Source: DASPWV01 sp046727855 (GTDB lineage Bacteria; Acidobacteriota; Vicinamibacteria; Vicinamibacterales; UBA2999). From it: a stretch of DNA of 64,000 nt. The first letter of the stretch is position 1. Each line of letters begins with the position of its first letter. The position numbers were made by a program, and so were the translations under genes. The stretch spans positions 1 to 64,000 of the forward strand of contig JBKPDL010000036.1 in the NCBI GenBank assembly GCA_046727855.1, given 5' to 3'. Shown piece after piece: positions 57,067 to 64,000 of the stretch. Under the pieces are notes generated by a model. It worked only from the letters and a program-made list of their open reading frames with translations, did no database searches and was not told the DNA's origin.

Positions 57067-57831
57067 TCAACGACGTCCGCGACGCTTCGGCGTGGCGGCG
57101 CGAGCACCAGTGTCGCGCTCCTGCGCCGTGTATGCGCTCGAGCGCAAGAGATGCTCGTTCATCGCCGTGCGCGCGCCGTCGCCGTCGTGCTCGCGAATCG
57201 CCCGGTAGATGCGCCGGTGCATGTCGGCGGCGTCGCGCAGATTGCGGTCCGTGGCGCGTTCGGCGGTTTCCTTCCGCTTTTCGTAGAACAGCCGCGACAC
57301 CATGTCGACGAGCGACGCGACGATTGGATTCCCCGATGCTGACGCCACGATGCGATGGAAGTTGATGTCGTGGACGAGAAAGATCTGCGGTTCGTGCAGC
57401 GCGTCGAACATGTTCGTCACTTCCTCGTCGAGCGCGGCAATCTGATCGTTGGTCGCACGTTCGGCGGCAAGCGCGGCCGCCTCGCTTTCCAGAATCCGGC
57501 GCGCTTCGTACATCTCGCCGTGTGTAATCCCGTGCAGCGCCGCGAGAAAACTCAACGGCTCGCTTCCGAGCGTCGGCGGGCCCGAGGGTATGAAGGTGCC
57601 GGAACCGTGGCGCGCCTGCACCACGCCAATCGCGGCAAGCGCGCGCAGGCCGGCGCGAACCGTGGGACGGCTGACGCCAACGTGCAGCGCCAGGTCGCGC
57701 TCCGCCGGCAAGCGATCGCCGGGTTTGAGCGCGCCGCGCTCGATCAGCGCCCGGACGTGCGAGACCACCTGCTCGGTGCTACCTTCGGCAACCGGCCCAG
57801 CCACCTTTTCACGGGATGCTGATCGCGCCAT
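57067..57831 (-). CDS. FadR-type GntR transcriptional regulator (FCD)
   Basis: A 254-residue regulator. The winged helix has Leu-Lys-Pro-Gly-Asp-Arg-Leu-Pro-Ala-Glu-Arg-Asp-Leu-Ala and Val-Gly-Val-Ser-Arg-Pro-Thr-Val-Arg-Ala-Gly-Leu, followed by the Gly-Ser-Gly-Thr-Phe wing. The FCD domain has Asp-Ile-Asn-Phe-His and a late metal-type His. Proteins of this class regulate sugar-acid genes (UxuR/ExuR/KdgR-like) and bind TGG...CCA-type inverted repeats. The start at 57831 follows TATAAT by 7 nt. It is the best candidate to bind the AAGTGG-N5-CCACTT operators in this window. Divergent from the IolB-like/KDG kinase genes. Confidence 0.93.
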   Translation of the reverse strand: MARSASREKVAGPVAEGSTEQVVSHVRALIERGALKPGDRLPAERDLALHVGVSRPTVRAGLRALAAIGVVQARHGSGTFIPSGPPTLGSEPLSFLAALHGITHGEMYEARRILESEAAALAAERATNDQIAALDEEVTNMFDALHEPQIFLVHDINFHRIVASASGNPIVASLVDMVSRLFYEKRKETAERATDRNLRDAADMHRRIYRAIREHDGDGARTAMNEHLLRSSAYTAQERDTGARAATPKRRGRR

Positions 57832-57844
57832 GGCGGTGATTATA
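57832..57844 (-). promoter_or_regulatory. Perfect TATAAT for a leaderless FadR-type gene
   Basis: TATAAT (57844-57839, minus strand) is followed by 7 nt and the ATG at 57831. No ribosome site fits between them. The -35 region is not convincing. Confidence 0.6.
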
Positions 57845-57900
57845 GAGCGGTGCTGAATCGTGAATTTGGAGATCTCGAGATGTGGAGATTGCGAGATTTG

Positions 57901-57924
57901 GCGATTTGGCGATTTGGCGATTTG
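57901..57924. repeat. Tandem octamer (GCGATTTG)x3 with inverted partners
   Basis: Three perfect GCGATTTG units, preceded by a degenerate one, are followed within 40 nt by CCAAATC-type inverted units (57928-57966). The block lies in the 192-nt divergent gap between the FadR gene and the IolB-like gene and could fold into a hairpin. A half-site-like ACCACTT lies at 57980-57986. Confidence 0.8.
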
Positions 57925-58023
57925 GCCAATCTCCAAATCGACTCCAAATCACCAGCTCGCCAAATCACCAACTTCGGTTACCACTTGCCTGCGGCGCAGG
58001 CAGTTGCTATGTTCAGCGCCGGT

Positions 58024-58815
58024 ATGCTCTCCGACACGTTGTTCAGAATTCCGCGCGCGGAAGGGCTGCAGGCGCTGCAGCGGCGCGGTGAGCACGGCGC
58101 GCGCGAGCTTTCGAGCTGGCGGCTGTGCCTGTCGGCGGGAAATAGCGAACGATTTGCCCTCGAAGGCGAGGAAACCATCTGCGTACTGCAGCAGGGGCGC
58201 GCGCGCATCAGCGTGGGCGACGCGAGCTGGACGGCGTCGCGGAGCAATGTGTTCGACGATCGCGCCACCGCCGTGTACGTGCCACCCGGGGCGGCGTTGA
58301 CCGTTACCGCAGAAGCCCCGCTCGAAGCTGTCCTGGTTTCGGCGCCCACGTCCGAACGCTCGGCTCCGGCCGCGATCACACCGGACGACGTGGTGGTGAA
58401 CCCGCGCGGCCGCGGCAACTATTTGCGCGAGGTGCACGACATCTTCGTGCGCGACGGACACGCGAAACGCTTGATGGTTGGAGAGACCTTCAACCCGGCG
58501 GGCAATTGGAGCAGCTATCCGCCGCACAAACACGACGGCCGAAACGGAGAACCGTGCCTCGAAGAGGTCTACCATTTCCGCATCGATCCGGCGCAGGGCT
58601 TCGGCCAGCAGGTGCTCTACACCAACGACGGTGAATCCGTGACCCACCAGGTCCGCGACGGCGACGCGGTGTTGCTGCCGTACGGCTACCATCCGGTGTC
58701 GGCGGCGCCCGGCTACCGCCTCTACTATCTTTGGGCGATGGCCGGCGAACAGCGGAAGCTCGCGCTCTACGAAGATCCTGCGCACCGCTGGATTCATGAT
58801 GCACCCGTCGCCTGA
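58024..58815 (+). CDS. IolB/KduI-family isomerase (5-deoxyglucuronate isomerase-like)
   Basis: A 263-residue double-cupin protein of the IolB/KduI family. The second cupin carries the metal set: Ser-Tyr-Pro-Pro-His-Lys-His-Asp, Glu-Glu-Val-Tyr-His-Phe, and Leu-Pro-Tyr-Gly-Tyr-His-Pro. IolB converts 5-deoxy-glucuronate in inositol breakdown; KduI converts 4-deoxy-5-keto-uronate in pectin/glycosaminoglycan breakdown. Sequence favours the IolB branch, yet the neighbours are KDPG aldolase and KDG kinase and no other inositol genes are present, so a KduI-type role is inferred. Start at 58024 (58009 possible). Overlaps the aldolase gene by 20 bp. Confidence 0.85.
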   Translation: MLSDTLFRIPRAEGLQALQRRGEHGARELSSWRLCLSAGNSERFALEGEETICVLQQGRARISVGDASWTASRSNVFDDRATAVYVPPGAALTVTAEAPLEAVLVSAPTSERSAPAAITPDDVVVNPRGRGNYLREVHDIFVRDGHAKRLMVGETFNPAGNWSSYPPHKHDGRNGEPCLEEVYHFRIDPAQGFGQQVLYTNDGESVTHQVRDGDAVLLPYGYHPVSAAPGYRLYYLWAMAGEQRKLALYEDPAHRWIHDAPVA

Positions 58816-59107
58816 CGCCGCGATCTCAGGACGGGATCGCATCACCCGCGCGATCGAAGCGTGTGGCGTCGTCGCCGTCATCCGCTTGAAGGAACCAGAC
58901 AAGCTGCGCGGTGTCGTGGACGCGCTCGCCGAGGGCGGCGTCACCGTGGACAACGCTGGAGACTGGATCCGCGCGGGCGCCGTTGCCGTCGGTGTCGGGT
59001 CGGCACTCCTCGATGCCAAATCGATTTCTTCGGGATCGTACGCTCCGATCGCCGACAACGCGCGCCGCATTGTCGCCAACGTCCGCGCGGCGCGAGCGCG
59101 GTCCTAG
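58796..59107 (+). pseudogene. KDPG/KHG aldolase with an internal in-frame deletion
   Basis: Only 103 residues instead of about 210. The N-terminus (Arg-Ile-Glu/Thr-Arg-Ala-Ile-Glu-Ala-Cys-Gly-Val-Val-Ala-Val-Ile-Arg, then Val-Asp-Ala-Leu-Ala-Glu-Gly-Gly-Val) jumps directly to the C-terminal Thr-Val-Asp-Asn-Ala-Gly-Asp-Trp-Ile-Arg-Ala-Gly-Ala-Val-Ala-Val-Gly-Val-Gly-Ser. About 110 middle residues, including the catalytic Glu and the Schiff-base Lys, are missing. The join is at a Gly-Gly-Val (about 58934-58942), a motif expected at both ends of the lost part. The rest of the frame is open. An active aldolase cannot be made from it. Confidence 0.85.
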
Positions 59108-59233
59108 GCCCGGCGCTCACCCGCGTGAAAAGCGCCCAGCGGCGCGAGCCGCTTGAAAGCAGCGCATTCTTCGCCCATACATTTGCGATTACCTCGACGC
59201 CACGTTGCGCCACGCAGTAAATTTTGAGGGTAA

Positions 59234-60265
59234 ATGCCGATCAAAGTCGTCACGTTCGGTGAAATCATGCTGCGTCTCAGCCCGCCGGGCTTCGAGCGCT
59301 TCTTTCAATCACCCGTACTCTCTGCGACGTTTGGCGGCGGCGAAGCGAATGTCGCGGTCAGCCTCGCGCACTTCGGCCTCGAAAGCTATTACGTCACGCG
59401 CTTGCCGGCGCACGCCATCGGCGACGCCGCCGTGCGCGCACTCCGGGCCGAGGGCGTGCGCACCGACTTCATCGTGCGCGGCGGCGAACGCGTCGGCATT
59501 TACTTCGCGGAAAACGGCGCGAGCCAGCGCGCCTCCACGGTGATCTACGATCGCGCGCAGTCCGCGATCAGCCAGATGAATCCGGACGAAGTGAACTGGC
59601 AAGCAGTGTTTTCTGGCGCCGCGTGGTTTCACGTCACCGGTATCACACCCGCTCTCGGCGATCGCGCCGCGACGTCCACCACCAGAGCCGTCGAGGCGGC
59701 CAAGGCAGCGGGCCTTCGCGTGAGCGTTGATCTGAATTTTCGCAAAAAGCTCTGGAGCGAAAGCGCGGCGCAAAAGACGATGCGGCCGTTGATGCGGAAT
59801 GTGGACGTCGTGATCGCCAACGAAGAAGACATGCAGTCGGTGCTCGGACTGCACGTGCCCGACACTGACGTCACGAGCGGGCAGCTCAACGTCGCCGGAT
59901 ATCGCCAGGTGACCGAGCAGCTGTCGCGCGAATTCGGCCCCTCGGTTGTGGCGATCACGCTGCGCGAAAGCCAGTCGGCGAGCGACAACGGGTGGAGCGG
60001 CGTCTTGTGGGACAACGCCGCCGGAACTTTCCACATCAGCCAGCGCTACGACGTGCGGCTGGTCGATCGCATTGGCGGCGGCGACAGTTTCGCCGCCGGC
60101 CTCATTTACGGTCTCGCCTCCGGCCGCGCGCCGGACGCCGCCTTGCGGTTTGCGGTCGCGGCAAGCGCGCTCAAGCAAACCATTCCGGGCGACTTCAACC
60201 GCGTGAGCGTGGACGAAGTCGATCGCGTTGCAAAAGGAGATGCATCGGGGCGCGTGCAGCGCTGA
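59234..60265 (+). CDS. kdgK: 2-keto-3-deoxygluconate kinase (PfkB family)
   Basis: A 343-residue ribokinase-family sugar-acid kinase. The N-terminus Val-Thr-Phe-Gly-Glu-Ile-Met-Leu-Arg-Leu-Ser-Pro-Pro-Gly with Phe-Gly-Gly-Gly-Glu-Ala-Asn-Val-Ala matches KdgK. The PfkB signature Asp-Arg-Ile-Gly-Gly-Gly-Asp-Ser-Phe-Ala-Ala-Gly contains the catalytic Asp and anion hole. It phosphorylates KDG to KDPG in the cytoplasm. KDG would come from the altronate dehydratase and KduD routes in the window. A GAGGG box precedes the ATG. It is 126 nt after the broken aldolase, the gap holding nothing else clear. Confidence 0.92.
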   Translation: MPIKVVTFGEIMLRLSPPGFERFFQSPVLSATFGGGEANVAVSLAHFGLESYYVTRLPAHAIGDAAVRALRAEGVRTDFIVRGGERVGIYFAENGASQRASTVIYDRAQSAISQMNPDEVNWQAVFSGAAWFHVTGITPALGDRAATSTTRAVEAAKAAGLRVSVDLNFRKKLWSESAAQKTMRPLMRNVDVVIANEEDMQSVLGLHVPDTDVTSGQLNVAGYRQVTEQLSREFGPSVVAITLRESQSASDNGWSGVLWDNAAGTFHISQRYDVRLVDRIGGGDSFAAGLIYGLASGRAPDAALRFAVAASALKQTIPGDFNRVSVDEVDRVAKGDASGRVQR

Positions 60266-60311
60266 GGCCCCGTGTCTTCACTGCCCGGCGGAGCATGATC
60301 CAGTGCTCTTG

Positions 60312-60324
60312 TACGATGGGATCA
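60312..60324 (+). promoter_or_regulatory. -10-like box for a leaderless nfo transcript
   Basis: TACGAT (60312-60317) lies 7 nt upstream of the ATG at 60325 with no ribosome-binding site between them, as before several other first genes. Confidence 0.4.
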
Positions 60325-61206
60325 ATGCGCATCGGCGCCCACATGTCGGTCGCGGGCGGTGTCTCAAAGGCGGTGGATCGCGCCGCCGTGCACGGCTGCG
60401 AATCGCTGCAGATCTTCACCAAGAACGCGAATCAATGGCGCAACAAGCCGTTGGATCCCGCTGAGATCAAGCGGTTTCGCCAGCGGATCGATGACACCGG
60501 CATTCGACCAGTGGTGTCGCATGCGAGCTATCTGATCAATCTTGCGACCACGATACCCGCGCTGCGCCAGCTCTCGATCGAAGCGTTCGGGGACGAGCTC
60601 GATCGGGCGCACGCGCTCGGACTCCTCGGCGTGGTCATTCACCCGGGCACCTGCACCGCGGGCTCAGAGGATGACGCGCTGCGGCTGATCGCCGAGGCGG
60701 TGCGCCTGGCCTTCAAGGCGAGGCCGCGGCGCAAAACAATGGTCCTCTTCGAGCACACCGCCGGTCAGGGACGCACGCTCGGCCATCGCTTCGAGCAACT
60801 CGCCGCCATCATCGATCACCTCGACGGCTCTCTACGCGCCGGTGTGTGCCTCGACACGTGTCACCTCGTCGCGTCGGGCTATGACATCATGAGCCCGGAG
60901 CGATACGAGGATACGTTTGGCATGTTCGACCGACTGGTCGGCCTCGAGCGACTGCGGGTCTTTCACGGCAACGATTCAAAGCGGCCGTGCGGCAGCCGCG
61001 TCGATCGCCATGAACATATTGGCGCGGGCTGCCTGGGGCTCGATCCTTTCCGCCGGCTGCTGCAGGATCGGCGGTTCACCGAACTGCCGATTCTGATCGA
61101 GACGGAAAAATCGCCGAATTGCAACAAACCGAATCTGATTGCGCCCGACCCGCTGGACGTAAAGAACCTTGACACGCTGCGGCGGCTGAGAGACGGTGAG
61201 GTATGA
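60325..61206 (+). CDS. nfo: Endonuclease IV (apurinic/apyrimidinic endonuclease)
   Basis: A 293-residue TIM-barrel, three-zinc DNA repair enzyme. Family hallmarks are Ile-Gly-Ala-His-Met-Ser-Val-Ala-Gly-Gly at the start, Ser-His-Ala-Ser-Tyr-Leu-Ile-Asn-Leu-Ala, His-Pro-Gly, Phe-Glu-His-Thr-Ala-Gly-Gln-Gly, Leu-Asp-Thr-Cys-His, His-Gly-Asn-Asp-Ser-Lys and Asp-Arg-His-Glu-His-Ile-Gly. All metal-binding His, Asp and Glu are present. It cuts DNA at abasic sites. It overlaps the next gene by 4 bp. Its place beside sugar genes seems accidental, though the related barrel of sugar isomerases should be kept in mind. Confidence 0.94.
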   Translation: MRIGAHMSVAGGVSKAVDRAAVHGCESLQIFTKNANQWRNKPLDPAEIKRFRQRIDDTGIRPVVSHASYLINLATTIPALRQLSIEAFGDELDRAHALGLLGVVIHPGTCTAGSEDDALRLIAEAVRLAFKARPRRKTMVLFEHTAGQGRTLGHRFEQLAAIIDHLDGSLRAGVCLDTCHLVASGYDIMSPERYEDTFGMFDRLVGLERLRVFHGNDSKRPCGSRVDRHEHIGAGCLGLDPFRRLLQDRRFTELPILIETEKSPNCNKPNLIAPDPLDVKNLDTLRRLRDGEV

Positions 61207-61652
61207 CGTTATCCCTGCTGCTGGCGTTGACCATGGGCGCGGCCGGTGCCCAATCTCCAGAAGCCAAACGGATCCCGAACGACTCGGTGGAGGTTGAAGC
61301 GCGCGGGTGCGTGAAGGGTCGAATCTTCACTGCCACATCCGAGCCGGAGGACGAAGGCGTTCGGCGCGGGCCGGATGTCATCGGTCGCCAGTTCCGGATG
61401 AGCGGCAAGCGCGATGTGATGGACACGGTGAAAGCCACCAATGGCCATCGCGTTCTTGTTGTGGGCCTGGTCAAGAAGTCGGACTTGTCCGACGAAGGCG
61501 TCGGCATGAAGGTCGGTGGCACGCGTGTCGTGATTGGAGCGCAGGGGGCCGACCCGAACAATCGCATGAGTTCGCGAGTATCCGCGCCCACCATGGCGGT
61601 GATGGACGTCACGTCGATTCGCGATCTCTCGGACCGCTGCTACGCGCCGTGA
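61203..61652 (+). CDS. Exported hypothetical protein, possible OB-fold
   Basis: A 149-residue protein with a signal peptide (Leu-Ser-Leu-Leu-Leu-Ala-Leu-Thr-Met-Gly-Ala-Ala-Gly-Ala cut). The rest shows Val-Glu-Ala-Arg-Gly-Cys-Val-Lys-Gly-Arg, Gly-Arg-Gln-Phe-Arg-Met-Ser-Gly, Gly-His-Arg-Val-Leu-Val-Val-Gly-Leu-Val-Lys-Lys-Ser-Asp-Leu. I recall similar small exported proteins from Acidobacteriota, function unknown. It overlaps nfo by 4 bp and ends 2 nt from the convergent TonB fragment. Confidence 0.8.
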   Translation: MTLSLLLALTMGAAGAQSPEAKRIPNDSVEVEARGCVKGRIFTATSEPEDEGVRRGPDVIGRQFRMSGKRDVMDTVKATNGHRVLVVGLVKKSDLSDEGVGMKVGGTRVVIGAQGADPNNRMSSRVSAPTMAVMDVTSIRDLSDRCYAP

Positions 61653-61654
61653 CG

Positions 61655-61915
61655 TCAGTAGATTGAAAGCGACAGCTCAATGGTGAGGCGCACGGCCACC
61701 GGCTGCCCGTCCAGCGTGCCGGGCCCGAACCGCCACTGGCGCGCCGCCTTGACCGCTTCTTCGTCCAGTCCGAATCGCGAATCGAGCGATCGCACGACAC
61801 GAACCTGATCGACCGTGCCGTCGCGCATGACCACGCACTCAACCAGGGCAACGCCGGCCAGGCGAGCGGCCATAGCAGCGCTCGTGTAGGACGGACGCAC
61901 CCGCACGAGCGGCAC
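61655..61915 (-). CDS. TonB C-terminal domain fragment
   Basis: An 86-residue TonB C-terminal domain (Val-Arg-Pro-Ser-Tyr-Thr, Gly-Val-Ala-Leu-Val-Glu-Cys-Val-Val, Asp-Gly-Thr-Val-Asp-Gln-Val-Arg-Val, Ala-Ala-Arg-Gln-Trp-Arg-Phe-Gly-Pro-Gly). The membrane anchor and proline-rich spacer of energy transducers are missing, and the sequence upstream becomes a tandem micro-repeat (61939-62000). It starts with GTG at best. It is either the truncated end of a TonB-like protein or a small periplasmic TonB-domain protein without visible export signal. It neighbours a TonB-dependent receptor. Confidence 0.7.
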   Translation of the reverse strand: MPLVRVRPSYTSAAMAARLAGVALVECVVMRDGTVDQVRVVRSLDSRFGLDEEAVKAARQWRFGPGTLDGQPVAVRLTIELSLSIY

Positions 61916-61938
61916 GGGCCGCCCGAGCGGCCGGACGT

Positions 61939-62000
61939 GTCCCGACCGAGCGTGAGCGAGTCGAGGGACTGGTCCCGAGCGTGACCGGGTCGAGGGATGG
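61939..62000. repeat. Imperfect tandem micro-repeat next to the TonB fragment
   Basis: Two related units, 61939-61971 and 61972-62000, share GTCCCGA, GAGCGTGA and GTCGAGGGA blocks. They replace the expected 5' part of the TonB gene. I have seen comparable blocks as interspersed repeats in this kind of genome, but have no count here. Confidence 0.6.
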
Positions 62001-62080
62001 TGGCGTAACAGGTGACGCGAGCCCGGTAGCGAGCGTTCGGCGTATATTGCTCGACCATGCGCTCAGCCGCAGGAGGACAG

Positions 62081-64000
62081 ATGAACGCGCGCAAACAAAC
62101 GGAAATCCTTGGCAGCCTGGGTAGACGTACGATCGTCGCTGCGATCGTCACGCTGCTCCTGACGACGCCACTCGCTGCACAGGTGCCGACGGGAAATATT
62201 CTCGGCAATGTGAAAGACACCTCCGGCGCGGCGGTGCCCGGGGCGACCGTCACGGTGACAAACGTCGATACGGGATTTACGCGCGCGGCGACGACCGATG
62301 CCGAGGGTCAATATGCGCTGCGACTGCTGCCGCTCGGCAATTACAAGGTGGACGTCACGCTCGAGGGCTTCAAAACATTTACACAAAGCGGCATCGTCCT
62401 CGAGGTCGGCCGCAACGCGCGCGTGGACGCGACCATCGAGCCGGGCGGCGTGTCCGAAGTCGTGTCGGTCGTCGCTGACTCGCCGCTGATCGAATCGAAC
62501 ACGGCCTCGCTTTCGCGCACCGTCGGCCAGAACGATGTGTTGAATCTGCCGCTCGTCAACCGCGATCTCTACTCATTGCTGAGCATTACCGGCGGGGTGA
62601 CGAGCAATGACAACTCCAATTCGCTCGGCGGTCCCGAACAACTCACGACCGTCAACGGATCGCAGAAGGCACAGATCGGCACGGTCAACTTTCAGCTCGA
62701 TGGCGGCAACAACACCGCGGGCCTGCGTGGCACCGGCAACCCGGCGCCCAATCCGGAGGCGATTCAGGAGTTCCGCGTCATCACCAACAACTACGCGGCG
62801 GAGTACGGCCGCTATCCGGCCGGCATCGTGGATGTGGTCACGAAGTCCGGAACAAACCAGCTGCACGGTGCGGCGTTCGAGTTCTTCCGCGACGAATCGC
62901 TGAACGCCAAGCGCTGGGCGCCGCCCGGTGTAACAGCCGTCAAAGATCCGCTCGATCGGCATCAGTACGGAGCCGCTGGAGGCGGTCCGTTCAAAAAGGA
63001 TCGAACGTTTTACTTTCTGAGCTACTCCGGGTTGCGGCAGGAGGAAACCTATTATCGCAACAGCGCGGTGGTACCGACCGACCGCGAGCGCGCGGGCGAC
63101 TTCTCGCAGTCCGCGATCAAGCCGCGCGATCCGCTCACCAATGCGCCGTTTCTCAACGACATCATCCCTGCCGATCGTCTTGATCGCGCGGCGCTGACCA
63201 TCCAGGAACGATACGTCCCGCGGGCGAATCTGCCGAACAACTTTTACGAGGTCAGTCGTCCGGATCCGCTCGACACAGACGAAGCCACTGTCAAGCTCGA
63301 TCACACACTGTCGAACAGCCATGGCTTCGCGGTCAGTTATTTCTTTCAAAAAGGCAGCGATACACAGCCGCTCTCTGGCATCGCGGGCATGCCCACCACT
63401 GGTGGCAACATCCCGTGGGTGGATCGCGATTTCAACTGGACGCAGCACAACCTCAATGCGACGCACACGTGGACGATGAGTCCGACGATGTTCAATCAAT
63501 TGCGCTTCACCTATGTGCGGCAATTTGGCGCCCGCGTCAACGGCCCGACCACGTCGCTCGGCGACCTGAATTCGCGCTTCCAGATTCAGGGCGATCCCAC
63601 GCTCCCGCGCATCACCGTTTCCGGATACTTCACGGCGCAAACCTCCATCGCCGGTCCCGACGCGGGCAGCAACTACTTCGCGGTAAAAGACAGCTTGAGC
63701 CTCGCGCGCGGGAATCACGCGTTCAAATTTGGCGGCGAGATATCCTACGAAACGATCGTTCACGACACGCTGCTCGACAACTACGGCGTGTTCACCTTCA
63801 ACAACAGTAAAACAAGCAACGCGTATGCCGATTTCCTCCTCGGTCTGCCGGCGACGATGACGCAGGACGCGCCGATTCGAAAGTTGGACAACGGCGCCTA
63901 CATCAGCGCCTTTGCGCAGGACGACTACCGTGTCCATCCCCACGTCACGCTCAATCTGGGCGTGCGTTATGACTTGCAGTTTCCTTACACCGACCCCGAG
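62081..64000 (+). CDS. Oar-like TonB-dependent receptor, 3' part beyond window
   Basis: Starts at 62081 with AGGAGG 5-10 nt upstream; a TATATT -10-like box lies at 62043-62048. A signal peptide (cut at Leu-Ala-Ala-Gln) is followed by a carboxypeptidase-regulatory domain (Asn-Ile-Leu-Gly-Asn-Val-Lys-Asp-Thr-Ser-Gly-Ala, Pro-Gly-Ala-Thr-Val-Thr-Val), the plug with Asn-Arg-Asp-Leu-Tyr-Ser-Leu-Leu and Asp-Val-Val-Thr-Lys-Ser-Gly-Thr-Asn, and the first barrel strands. 640 codons are present, open to the edge; relatives are about 1100 residues. It has no TonB box of the classic kind that I can see. Likely imports oligosaccharides. Confidence 0.93.
   Translation, partial: MNARKQTEILGSLGRRTIVAAIVTLLLTTPLAAQVPTGNILGNVKDTSGAAVPGATVTVTNVDTGFTRAATTDAEGQYALRLLPLGNYKVDVTLEGFKTFTQSGIVLEVGRNARVDATIEPGGVSEVVSVVADSPLIESNTASLSRTVGQNDVLNLPLVNRDLYSLLSITGGVTSNDNSNSLGGPEQLTTVNGSQKAQIGTVNFQLDGGNNTAGLRGTGNPAPNPEAIQEFRVITNNYAAEYGRYPAGIVDVVTKSGTNQLHGAAFEFFRDESLNAKRWAPPGVTAVKDPLDRHQYGAAGGGPFKKDRTFYFLSYSGLRQEETYYRNSAVVPTDRERAGDFSQSAIKPRDPLTNAPFLNDIIPADRLDRAALTIQERYVPRANLPNNFYEVSRPDPLDTDEATVKLDHTLSNSHGFAVSYFFQKGSDTQPLSGIAGMPTTGGNIPWVDRDFNWTQHNLNATHTWTMSPTMFNQLRFTYVRQFGARVNGPTTSLGDLNSRFQIQGDPTLPRITVSGYFTAQTSIAGPDAGSNYFAVKDSLSLARGNHAFKFGGEISYETIVHDTLLDNYGVFTFNNSKTSNAYADFLLGLPATMTQDAPIRKLDNGAYISAFAQDDYRVHPHVTLNLGVRYDLQFPYTDPE

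Noticed and set aside
60325..61206. Endonuclease IV considered as a sugar isomerase of the AP-endonuclease-2 barrel family
   Set aside because: All endonuclease IV metal motifs are present (for example LDTCH and DRHEHIG), so DNA repair is the better call.
62573..63943. 456-codon minus-strand open frame inside the second TonB receptor
   Set aside because: Antisense shadow; the receptor reading is supported by signal peptide, plug and barrel motifs.

Overview
The window is about 64 kb of GC-rich bacterial DNA with dense, often 4-bp-overlapping operons. The organism is most likely an Acidobacteriota member, probably near Vicinamibacteria. This is inferred from two Oar-like TonB-dependent receptors with carboxypeptidase-regulatory N-termini, a remnant of the MacB/FtsX-type ABC permeases common in that phylum, many exported Gfo/Idh/MocA proteins, and intergenic micro-repeats. 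I see no rRNA, tRNA or CRISPR array.

Layout. 0-9.2 kb: a cut NTF2-like gene, an ISL3 transposase scrap, and a sigma-54 activator divergent from a STAS gene, an RND efflux operon and a methyltransferase. 9.4-13.0 kb (minus): a hexuronate operon (KduD-like SDR, altronate dehydratase small and large subunits, ExuT-like MFS). 13.1-16.6 kb: DUF1080 hydrolase, PQQ-type sugar dehydrogenase, LacI regulator. 16.5-27.4 kb: a probable non-phosphorylative L-fucose locus (two SDRs, an orphan solute-binding protein, FAH-family hydrolase, ribose-type ABC transporter, L-fuconate dehydratase, GH95 fucosidase). 27.4-28.9 kb: a repeat-bounded scar with a methyltransferase and a broken ABC permease. 28.8-35.7 kb: GH97, alginate-lyase-family protein, GH36, GH29 and a small regulator. 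35.8-42.0 kb: a six-gene operon (ApbE, DoxX, Gfo/Idh, GntR, Old Yellow Enzyme, MFS). 42.1-46.5 kb: GH88, SDR, galK, galT. 46.4-51.8 kb: Gfo/Idh, a DUF1080-like protein and a frameshifted TonB receptor. 51.8-54.4 kb: IS5 scrap, Crp regulator and small genes. 54.4-60.3 kb: Gfo/Idh, a metal-less M24-like protein, FadR-type GntR, IolB/KduI-like isomerase, an internally deleted KDPG aldolase and KDG kinase. 60.3-64 kb: endonuclease IV, an exported hypothetical protein, a TonB C-terminal fragment and the start of a second TonB receptor.

Working together. The window reads as a glycan-utilisation island. Outer-membrane receptors bring in oligosaccharides. GH95/GH29 release fucose, GH36/GH97 release galactose or glucose, and the lyase and GH88 release unsaturated uronates. 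Galactose goes to the Leloir enzymes, fucose to pyruvate and lactate, and uronates through KDG. Three matching GntR-type operators (near 13.03, 48.16 and 55.78 kb) appear to tie the hexuronate operon, a TonB receptor and the KDG cluster into one regulon, with the FadR-type regulator at 57.1 kb the best candidate repressor.

The most unusual features are this putative regulon, a recurring leaderless promoter layout (TANNNT 7-9 nt before the start codon, with a mirror-symmetric divergent pair at 30.8 kb), a KDPG aldolase lacking its catalytic middle, hairpin repeats (57 and 62 bp) forming a roughly 142-bp inverted repeat, and an ApbE/Old Yellow Enzyme operon of unknown substrate.
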